A DNA stretch of 64,000 nt. It comes from Clostridia bacterium. Its GTDB lineage: Bacteria > Bacillota > Clostridia > Acetivibrionales > DSM-2933. Both the position numbers and the translations under genes were made by a program. The stretch's first letter is position 1. Each line of letters opens with the position of its first letter. Positions 11,801 to 18,500 of this stretch are shown one piece after another. The DNA lies in contig JAOAEJ010000072.1 of NCBI GenBank assembly GCA_026416815.1, forward strand, positions 62,001 to 126,000, given 5' to 3'. Below the pieces are notes generated by a model. It worked only from the letters and a program-made list of their open reading frames with translations, searched no databases and was not told the DNA's origin.

Positions 11801-12678
11801 CGGTTAGGCTGGCAAACGGAGGAAACTATCTGCCGTTTTCCTATGCGAGGCTTATTATAAAAGGATATCTGACTCAGAAGGTATATGCTCATATAAGGTA
11901 TAAAAATGGTTATAACTCTGATGTAATAACTGTTGATATAGATATTATAGGTGATAACGGAAGTCACCTTGCGGAGATAAAGGACTTCTCTATGAGGCTG
12001 GTAAGTGAAGCAGCAGCTGCGGATATAAAGGTGAGAACATCGGGAGAGCAGGGACAAGCTGAATTCGCAGGACTTGACAAGCTTTATGCAGATGCGACGG
12101 GCAAGAAGGGCATAAGTGCATTAAGTGAGGGAATTGCTCCTGATGAAGGCATGGAAGCTTTCAAACGCATACTGCAGGGATGCTTTAAGCCTCAGGTTGT
12201 TGTTTCGACTAAGGATATAAAAGTAGCGGTGCAACAGGCTCAATACATAAATCAGCCGGGTATAGGCGGTTCCTTGGATGATGGGGACCAGAACAAAACA
12301 CTACACCCAAGGCCGGATCTTAAGAGCGAATATGTAGCACCCAAGAATGAGGCTGAGAGAAAAATCTCGGATATATGGCAAAGGCTTTTAGGTATAGACA
12401 AAGTGGGAATACATGATGAGTTCTTTGAATTAGGAGGAGACTCGCTGTTGTTGGTACAAATGCACTCTAAGTTAAAGGAGAACTTTGAAACCGAAATAGC
12501 AGCGGTTGACCTTTATAAATACAACACAGTGGCTGCACTTGCAAAATACTTAAGCAGCGACACCGAAGAGAAGCAGCCTGTATTTGAGGATGTAAACAAG
12601 CGTGCCAATAGGCAGATTGAAATGATGAAGCAAAGAAAACAACAAATGATGCAAAGAAGAGGAGTGATTAAGAAGTGA
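2830..12678 (+). CDS. Hybrid NRPS/PKS: FAAL-ACP-C-A(Gly)-PCP-KS-KR(DH)-ACP
   Basis: 3282 aa, the starting protein of the line. Domains: fatty acyl-AMP ligase 1-565 (FSSGSTGDPK at 170-179; NWMPLTHDMGLIG); ACP with Ser614; condensation domain about 672-1110 (HHIIFDG near 803); adenylation about 1130-1640, whose selectivity residues read by eye are D-I-L-Q-L-G-V-I-W-K, one change from a glycine code; PCP with Ser1674; ketosynthase about 1735-2165 with Cys1905, His2041, His2081; no AT; ketoreductase from about 2330; dehydratase about 2785-3060 with His2815 and Asp2986; ACP with Ser3205. The KR C-terminal segment (GIAPDEG at 3101-3107, then PQVVVST) lies after the DH, so the DH appears inserted into the KR. 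The DH motif HxxxGxxxxP has Ala2824 instead of Pro. The FAAL-ACP-C-A(Gly)-PCP-KS start resembles PksJ/BaeJ of bacillaene. AAGGGG precedes the ATG. Confidence 0.92.
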   Translation: MTAHETLTDLIVSRKEETLRGITFILDESEDRFVSYSDLYYTALGHLYHLQAAGFKPGDEVIFQIEDNNNFVFFFWACVLGGMIPVPVTAGANDEHKLKLFKIWEVLNNPRIITSREFIDKLDSFAAKSSMSELVDDIRKSTVYVEEVAGTGNYGEIYKPKPEDIAFIQFSSGSTGDPKGVIITHQNVLTNLNAVIKWTNIGPNDAGLNWMPLTHDMGLIGTHIKALLAGINQYSMQTQLFIRRPTLWIEKASKYKVTILYSPNFGYKHFLKFVQPDTIRGWDLSNVRLIFNGAEPISSELCNEFLSRMEQYKLKRNAMYPVFGLAEGTIAVTFPHPGEDFSIYRLDRDFLGIGEVIKEVSADSKNAVTFVDVGYPIYNCYMRICDEKNNDLGENKVGYIQIKGGNVTSGYYNNKGATEQTITSDGWLNTGDLGFMRNGRLVITGRAKDIIFMAGQNYYSHDIERVAEAVEGIELGKVAAVGAFNENKKCDELILFVLYKPKSVDKFLPIVSSLKRIINQQMGIEVSEVIPVRSIPKTTSGKTQRYKLRESYINGEFSEVKNEIHSLLDENFISREIDLPQNEIEEKLLGLWCDVLGASKVGTRDNFFELGGDSLKATQLISRIRDEFNTQLDQMELFENADIVSLAVALGKADRKGVQIQPIIEKAAAASDRLPLSFSQQRLWFLDRLNGQSAQYNLYTALQLKGSLNIELLLKSFNEVMKRHEVLRASFIEDDGQPVQVIHPGMTIDIPLVDMTDIAEEERKKRVLELAKEEASQPFTLEKAPLICGTLYRIKEEEYILVLVAHHIIFDGWSFGVLLKELAFYYEALSSNKGEVLPELEIQYADFAHWQVERIKGGLLKEQLDYWKGQLGGKLTVLDLPLDKQRPAIQTYNGAKLTGIIPRAQVEELQRLARKEGVTLFMVLLSAFKALLHRYTGQEDVIVGSPIANRNRREVEGLIGFFTNNVVLRTGFSGGASFQELLNQVKKVTLEAYANQDVPFEKLVEELNVERDMSRNPLFQVLFSLQNTPTPVSEFAGISISSTDLDIGCARFDLALDLWETKEGLAATFEYNTDLFHYDTISRIAGHYTEILEEIALSPEKEIKRLDILTGAERKTLLEDWNNTEADFGDVFSWVELFESQVEKAPDAVAVVAGNNQLTYKELNSRANQLAHYLTSIGVDTETIVGVYVERSVEMVVGLLGIHKAGAAYLPMDPIFPKDRLAYMVEDANVPVILTDRGIAGTLPEHNARLVYLDDKQEFEGLSDINPEKKGNSKDLAYVIYTSGSTGKPKGVQIEQFALINFLKSMERDTGVGEKDSLLAVTTLSFDIAGLELFMPLIAGAKVVLASRDEAMDGELLIEKIKEYNVTIMQATPATWRLLIESGWAGTPELTVLCGGEALPRDLANSLLDRCGCLWNVYGPTETTIWSTMARVESKTGAISIGKPIANTQIYVLDTCMNPVPVGIPGELFIGGDGVARGYLNRPELTQEKFIPDPFLQKEGARLYRTGDLVKFTPDGSLEFVGRIDHQVKIRGFRIELGEIETILTDNPAVHQSVVVAREIIAGEMSLVAYIIPESGHDSGALTAEKLRAYLKGKLPDYMVPSAFVTLEAFPMTPNGKIDRKALPMPEALRPKLEANYMAPENEIEKSLTAIWQEVLKLSRVGVNDSFFDLGGHSLLLAQVRSKIMKVLKKDVSIMDLFKYPTINTLAKFLQHDGKLEVQGTADSARTIKNRSESSDIAVIGLSGRFPGAKNVEEFWQNLCSGVNSITRLSDEEIIAEGVDPELLKNPEYVKAWGALDGVDKFDAKFFGYNPREAEILDPQQRIFLEEAWKALENSGYDSEKFGKAVGVFASVGMNAYVQNLSGGDKDGLASSYQIMISNDKDFLATRVAYKMNLEGPAITVQTACSSSLVAVHLACQSLLNGECNIAIAGGVSVRLPQKTGYLYQEGMILSPDGHCRAFDASSKGTVGGNGAGVVVLKRLEDAIADGDEISAVIKGTGINNDGSLKVGYTAPRIDGQAGAISEAMAKADINPETITYIEAHGTGTPLGDPIEIEALKQVFTRKTDKKGFCAVGSVKTNVGHLDAAAGITGLIKTVLSLKNKMIPPSLNYEKPNPKIDFENSPFFVNTKLTEWRSSAGPLRAGLSSFGIGGTNAHAVLEEAPALNKEDTGKESCLMIFSAKTETALDAMTANFVDFLKKNVNVNMADVAYTLQMGRKEFEYRRYLVCTSREDAIEALESINAEPKRVFSGMVEQAAGMQVDENSLKTISPEELGKLWLSGTRIDWSKLYEGQQRRRVALPSYPFEGQSFWVSKRKEKVVEKDEAAKRQDVSEWFYSPVWKQSTQDVCFTPDLVESGPVVLVLAKAGDFTGKLVRRMAEFNIDVITATGGSEYKKADNNTYIFNPDNNEDYDKLIQELAGMGKKPGKVVSLLGVGDNNADTDRQFYSLLYLTQALGKQAWNTPIHIKVLTNNSYRIFGETALAPEKALIQGPIRVIPREYPNIKCNGIDFTIPEPGSEIETEIVDQLIAEIYTETEEPAIAYRGVERWIQDFEKVKLESKNAPAVPLKNGGVYLITGGMGGIGLVLAGYLAKGNQVKLALVSRSGLPEREQWDELLVSRSANRKTLQIIKKLKSFEELGAQILICKGDVTNPEDMIKVRDQVEQSFGKVDGIIHAAGVPGGGMIQLKKKEASQDVLAPKVKGTIALHEAFKDSKLDFFILCSSLNAITGGFGQIDYSSANAFLDAFAQKYDSRRGTRCVSINWDRWPGVGMAVEPGRQGEAQEEVHPLLGKRVTDTPEKMVYLSELNPEKDWALSEHLVLGVPTIAGTTYLEMARAAMADIAGSAPVEITDVLFLTPLAVKNGEKRDVFTILDKDGEGYRFRIVSRLRTEGEGKSGWQEHSRGKVAVSKVEPGKEFDLLQLAATCNERVIDMSRPEDKPKEEFISFGGRWRSLKKFGMRGSEALVEVELGSEFASDLAEYKLHPSTLDVATGSVRLANGGNYLPFSYARLIIKGYLTQKVYAHIRYKNGYNSDVITVDIDIIGDNGSHLAEIKDFSMRLVSEAAAADIKVRTSGEQGQAEFAGLDKLYADATGKKGISALSEGIAPDEGMEAFKRILQGCFKPQVVVSTKDIKVAVQQAQYINQPGIGGSLDDGDQNKTLHPRPDLKSEYVAPKNEAERKISDIWQRLLGIDKVGIHDEFFELGGDSLLLVQMHSKLKENFETEIAAVDLYKYNTVAALAKYLSSDTEEKQPVFEDVNKRANRQIEMMKQRKQQMMQRRGVIKK

Positions 12679-15455
12679 GTAACTTTGAAGAAAGCAACTC
12701 CATGGGAGCCGTAGCTATTATAAGCATGAACGGGCGCTTCCCCGGAGCAAAAAATATTGAGGAGTTCTGGCAAAATCTTTACAACGGTGTGGAGTCGGTA
12801 AAATTCTTTACCCGTGAACAGTTGATTGAGCAGGGCATAGACGAATACCTTCTGGATAACCCAAAGTTTGTAGCGGCCGACGCTATATTGGATGATATGG
12901 ACAAATTTGATGCAGGGTTTTTCGATTACTCTGCAAGGGATGCGGAAATCATGGACCCGCAGCACCGTATGTTTCTTGAGTGTGCGTGGGAGGCTATGGA
13001 GAGCGCAGGGTACAATTCAGACCTATATGACGGCAAAGTTGCCGTCTATGCCGGGTCTGCATTAAGCGGCTATATGATAAGGAATCTCTATTCCAATCCA
13101 GGATTAGTTGAAAATGTAGGTACTTTTAAAATCATGATTGCTAACTCTCAGGACTTCCTTTCAACCAAGGTGTCTTATAAAATGAACCTGACAGGGCCGA
13201 GTGTAAATGTAAATACCCTCTGTTCCTCTTCCTTGGTTGCAGTGGATATGGCATGCAAGAATCTCTTAAGCTATGGATGTGATTTAGCTATAGCCGGAGG
13301 TGTAAGCTTCCAGATTTCAAGGAATGAGTCCTTCTTCTATCAGGAAGGTGGTATAGGCTCATCCGATGGGCACTGCCGTGCTTACGATTCTAAGGCAAAT
13401 GGGACAACAAGCGGAAGCGGACTTGCCCTGGTTGTATTAAAAAGGCTTGAAGACGCGATAGCTGATGGGGATTACATTCATGGAGCTATAATAGGTTCCG
13501 CAGTCAATAACGACGGAGCCTCCAAAAACAGCTTTACCGCTCCAAATGCTGACGGTCAGGCGGAATGTATTGCCGAAGCAATAGCGATGTCCGGTGTAAA
13601 CCCTGAAACCATAACCTATATTGAAGGGCACGGCACAGGCACAAACCTCGGAGACCCTATAGAAATTTCAGGTCTCACAAAGGCTTTCCGCTCCTATACC
13701 GACAAGAAGCAGTTTTGTGCTGTGGGATCGGTTAAGACCAACATAGGCCACCTTGTTACTGCCGGGGGCGTAGCGAGTTTGATTAAGACTGTTTTGTCTA
13801 TGCAAAACAAAATGCTGCCTCCAAGCTTAAACTTTGAAGAGCCTAATCCGAAGATTGATTTTATGAATACTCCGTTTTACGTTAATAATAGATTGTCCAA
13901 ATGGGAGCCGGACGGTTTTCCGATGAGAGCTGGCGTAAGCTCCTTCGGTATCGGCGGTACCAATGCCCACGTAATTGTTGAAGAGGCCCCTGAAATGGAA
14001 CCATCGGGCGAATCCAACAGGCCAAAGCAGCTTGTTGTCATGTCTGCAAAGACATCAACTGCCCTTGATAAAATGACTTCCAACATGATTGAATACATAA
14101 GAAAAAATCCTGAAGCTGATCTGGCAGACATTGCATTTACACTGCACGTAGGGCGCAGAAGCTTCAATCACCGTCGTATGGTTGTATGCAGCGATGTGAG
14201 TGAGTTGGCGGCTAAGCTGGAAGCAGGGGAAGCTCACACACTGTTCCAGAAGCCAAAGGAACAACCTACTGTGTTTGTATTCTCAAGTGAAGAGAATATG
14301 TATAAAAATATGGGACTGGAGATTTACCAGTCAGAGCCGGCTTTTGCAGAGTATGTAGACCAGTGCGCGGATATACTTAAATCCTTGATTAGCCTTGACA
14401 TCCGTCAGGTATTGTATCCTGAGCAGTCAAATGAGGCTTGGGCGGAGCAGCAGCTTAAGCAATACAATATTGCAAGGGCGGCTGCATTCGTTACACAATA
14501 TGCTCTGGCAAAGCTATGGATGGAATGGGAAGTTTCACCTGAGTTCATGGTCGGTGAAGGTGCAGGGGAATATGTAGCTGCGTGTCTGTCTGGAGTAATG
14601 TCGCTGGAAGATGCCCTTATGCTGGTATCTGCAAAGGATGAGATACTACCTCAGAAGGCTGCAGCGGTAAGCTTTAATGCTGTTGAGATTCCATTCATCT
14701 CATGCTTTACAGGGACATGGATCAGCGATTCTGATGCGGGAAGTTCCGACTACTGGGCACGCAGGCAGCGCCAAGGCGTACGTTTCGCTGAAGGCCTGCA
14801 GGAAGTACTGAAGGATGCAGATCAGATATTCGTAGAAATAGGTTATGGGAAAAAGTTAAGCAGTGAAATTGTTAAACTCGGGAGACAAGATGTAAATTAC
14901 ACAATAGTTAGTACAATGACTGATTCAGAAACTTTACTGCTCAGTGCAGGACAGTTCTGGATGGCGGGAGGTAGAATCAATTGGTTCAAATTCTACGCTG
15001 CCGAGAAGCGTCATAGAATTCCGCTTCCAACCTATCCTTTTGAGCGTCAGAGCTATTGGATAGAGCCGGGTAATCGTGGGGCTGGTGTGGCAGAAGGTGC
15101 TGATGGAAAGCTGGGACTCAAAAAGAGACCAAGACCTGAGATGGAGATACCTTATATTGCGCCAAGAAATGAGACGGAAGAAGCAATCGCCACTGTATGG
15201 CAGAACATATTAGGTTTTGACCGTATAGGAATCCACGATGACTTTTTTGAGCTTGGAGGGCACTCGCTGCTGGCTGCTGCCGTTGCTGCAGAATTGAGCA
15301 AGGCACTCCAAATACAGGTGCCTATCCGCAACCTGTTTGAGCTTTCTACAATTGAGAAGGTTGCTGAAATGATTGAAACATACCGCTGGGCTGCGCAGAG
15401 CATGGATGAAGTTGCTGCTGTTGCTGAAGAAGATTTGGAAGGCGGGACTATATAA
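12675..15455 (+). CDS. PKS module: KS - vestigial AT - PCP
   Basis: 926 aa. GTG start overlapping the previous stop by four bases, with GAGGAG upstream, so the two are translationally coupled. KS at about 10-440 keeps Cys183, His319 and His359, although the nucleophile motif is NTLCSSS rather than DTACSSS. Residues about 530-780 align by eye with a cis-acyltransferase (PTVFVFSSEEN; YVAACLSGVMSLEDAL; PFISCFTGTWISD; DYWARRQRQGVRF) but the GHSxGE active site has become GEGAGE (627-632), and the roughly 120-residue small subdomain with the second catalytic His is missing. This AT cannot work. A post-AT linker (YPFERQSYW) and a PCP with Ser864 follow. There is no reducing domain, so a beta-keto intermediate is expected. 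The C-terminus ends in an acidic tail with hydrophobic end (EEDLEGGTI), suited to docking with the next protein. Confidence 0.9.
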   Translation: MSNFEESNSMGAVAIISMNGRFPGAKNIEEFWQNLYNGVESVKFFTREQLIEQGIDEYLLDNPKFVAADAILDDMDKFDAGFFDYSARDAEIMDPQHRMFLECAWEAMESAGYNSDLYDGKVAVYAGSALSGYMIRNLYSNPGLVENVGTFKIMIANSQDFLSTKVSYKMNLTGPSVNVNTLCSSSLVAVDMACKNLLSYGCDLAIAGGVSFQISRNESFFYQEGGIGSSDGHCRAYDSKANGTTSGSGLALVVLKRLEDAIADGDYIHGAIIGSAVNNDGASKNSFTAPNADGQAECIAEAIAMSGVNPETITYIEGHGTGTNLGDPIEISGLTKAFRSYTDKKQFCAVGSVKTNIGHLVTAGGVASLIKTVLSMQNKMLPPSLNFEEPNPKIDFMNTPFYVNNRLSKWEPDGFPMRAGVSSFGIGGTNAHVIVEEAPEMEPSGESNRPKQLVVMSAKTSTALDKMTSNMIEYIRKNPEADLADIAFTLHVGRRSFNHRRMVVCSDVSELAAKLEAGEAHTLFQKPKEQPTVFVFSSEENMYKNMGLEIYQSEPAFAEYVDQCADILKSLISLDIRQVLYPEQSNEAWAEQQLKQYNIARAAAFVTQYALAKLWMEWEVSPEFMVGEGAGEYVAACLSGVMSLEDALMLVSAKDEILPQKAAAVSFNAVEIPFISCFTGTWISDSDAGSSDYWARRQRQGVRFAEGLQEVLKDADQIFVEIGYGKKLSSEIVKLGRQDVNYTIVSTMTDSETLLLSAGQFWMAGGRINWFKFYAAEKRHRIPLPTYPFERQSYWIEPGNRGAGVAEGADGKLGLKKRPRPEMEIPYIAPRNETEEAIATVWQNILGFDRIGIHDDFFELGGHSLLAAAVAAELSKALQIQVPIRNLFELSTIEKVAEMIETYRWAAQSMDEVAAVAEEDLEGGTI

Positions 15456-15515
15456 ATATTAAATATCAAGTCTGACTAAATGAGGAATATCGGGTAGATT
15501 ATAAAGGAGGCAAAT

Positions 15516-18500
15516 ATGTCAGCAGTTACATTTCTATCCCAACTACGTAAGCTGGGTGTAAAGCTTTGGCTTGAAGAGGGTGAATTACGCTTTCAAGCAC
15601 CTAAGGGAGTGATGACTAAAGAGATTATTGCGGAACTTTCCCAAAGGAAAAATGAAATTATATCATTCCTGCGTCAGGTAAGTATGGGGGCAAAAGTAAG
15701 CCAAGACCCTATAATACCGATATCAAGGGAAGCTGGCAGTGGACTGCCTCTTTCCTACTCTCAGCAGTCAATGTGGTTTTATGACCAGCTTATTAAGGGT
15801 AACCCGGCTTTCAATATATCCAGTGCAGTAAAGATAGTGGGGCATCTGGATATAGCCGCTATTAAGAAATCACTTAATAAACTCCTTATACGTCACGAAT
15901 CACTCAGAACGACATTCAAAAACGTTGATGGGGTCCCAATGCAAATTATAAGTAATCCGGCGGAAGTCGAACTGCCCGAGATAAACTTAAGTCATTTAGC
16001 GGAAGAAAAACTTGATATAGCATTGAAAAAGTTGTTGAGGGAAGAATCTCGAAAAAGTTTTAATTTGGAAAGAGGGCCTTTATTCCGTTTCTGTCTTTAC
16101 ATAACCGGAGAAAATGAATATGTGCTTTCAATGACCATACATCACATTATATGTGATGCGTGGTCAAATGGAATTTTCATTGGGGAACTTTTTAAATTAT
16201 ATGGAGCAGATGTAGAAGGACGGACAATAGACCTGCCGCAACTTTCAGTACAGTTTGCGGATTATTCCGCCTGGGAGAGAAACCGCTTAAAAGGAGATTT
16301 ACTTGAAGAGATGGTAGGTTACTGGAGGAAACAGCTCGCAAATCCTACTACGCTTCATCTTCCTATCGATAGGCCTCATTCCAAAAACCAGTCATATGAA
16401 GGTGGAATGGAGCAAATCCATATTCCGGGAGAGTTAAGCGAGAAGCTTAAGGCATTCTGTCTGCGGGAAGGCACAACTTTATTTATGGTGGTTCTTGCTG
16501 CGCTGCAGACTCTTTTATATAGATATTCCGGTCAGGAAGACATATTTACCGGCACGGTTGTGGCAAATCGCAACAGGAAAGAGATAGAGAATGTAACGGG
16601 CTTTTTCATGAACACTTTGGTTTTACGCTCCAATTTTGAAGGAAACCCTAGCTTTCTTGAAGTACTGCGCCAGGTAAAACAAACAACACTTGATGCATAT
16701 ACATACCAGGAGCTGCCTTTTGACAAGCTTCTGGAAGAACTGAAGCCTGAAAGGCAGGGAAACCGGACTCCGTTATTTCAGGTAATGTTTATTCTGCAGA
16801 GCGCACCAAAAGCTGACTTTAAGCTGCCTGGAGCAGAACTGCAGCAAATAGACTTTGATGCAGGACTGTCACCATTTGAGTTAAGATTGCAGCTTACTGA
16901 AATGGAAGATGGGCTAAAAGGTGCATTTGATTACAGCTTGGCACTTTTTGATCCTGATACCATAAGGCGTATGTCTGCCAACTTGATAAGCATACTTGAG
17001 ATTATTGTACAAGAGCCGGATAAAAGGGTAGCTGAGCTGCCGTGTATAGATGAAGCGGAAATGCGGGAGCTGGAGGAAAAACGAAGACGGAACAATAAAA
17101 TTCAAGAGGTGTTGAAGTTAGCCGTAGCAGCTACGTTTACATCCGAACCGATACAACCTTATATAAGCTGGTGGTGCAGGCAGTTCGGCATAGAAACAGA
17201 AGTACACTTCGCACCATACAACCAGGTGTTTCAGGAATTGTTGGACGAGAAAAGCCTTATATCCTCAAATAAGGGTGCAAACATATTGCTTGTGCGTTTT
17301 GAAGACTGGATAAGGGATGACAGGTCTTCAGAGGATGAACAAATAAGAAAGATTGACAGCAGCTTTAATGACTTGGTGAGTATGTTGAAGAGTAAGATAA
17401 AGAAAATACCGTACTTCATCGGTGTGTTTCCCGTTTCTACCCATTTGCAGATAAGTGATGGGGTTAGGGAGTACATTGAGAAGAAGAATGAGGACTGGAA
17501 AAACGTGCTGGAGGGGATGGGCAACGTTTATGCAATAGACTTCAGGGAGCTTGCAAACTTGTATAACATCTATGAGGAGTTTGACAGCCTGAAGGATAGA
17601 GAAGGTCATATGCCTTTTACCGACGAATATTATGCTGCATTAGGTACCGCTGCTGCGAGAAAGATATGTGCTTGGCAAAAGCAGCACTTTAAGGTGATAG
17701 TTCTGGATTGTGACAATACCCTATGGAAGGGTGTATGCGGGGAAGATGGGGCTCAAGGCGTTAAGATTGAGGGACCATATAGAGAGCTACAGGAGTTTAT
17801 ATTAGAACGCAATAAGGAAGGTATGCTGCTGGCCTTATGCAGTAAAAATATCGAGGCAGATGTGTGGGAAGTGTTTGAAAAGAACTCTGCAATGGTATTG
17901 AAAAAAGAGCACTTTATAGGGCACAGAATCAACTGGGAGCCTAAATCTGCCAACATAAAAGAACTGGCTAAGGAACTGAATCTGGGCCTTGATAGCTTTA
18001 TATTTATAGATGACAATGTAGCCGAGTGCGCAGAAGTAATGGCAAACAGCCCGGAAGTCTTAACACTGCAGCTTCCGAACGACGAGTCGCAGGTATCTGC
18101 ATATCTTGGACACGTATGGGCGTTTGATAAGTTAAAGGTTACTGAGGAAGACGCCATGAGGACAAAAATGTACATGGCAGAAAAAATGCGTCAATCAGCT
18201 CAGGAGAGCGGCCCGTCACTAGAGAGCTTCATTAAAGGTCTGGGACTCAAGATGAGCATGAACCTTGTAGAAGATGACCAGTTTGCAAGGGTGGCCCAGC
18301 TTACACAGAGGACAAACCAGTTCAACCTAAGTACTATCAGGCGGACAGAGGAAGATATAAAAGAGTTGGTCGGCATGCCGGGTACAAAATGTTATGCAGT
18401 AGAGGTAAGCGATAGGTTTGGAGATTATGGGCTTGTAGGTGTGGTGATAACCAAGCAGGTACCAAATAAATTGATTATAGATACATTTCTGTTAAGCTGC

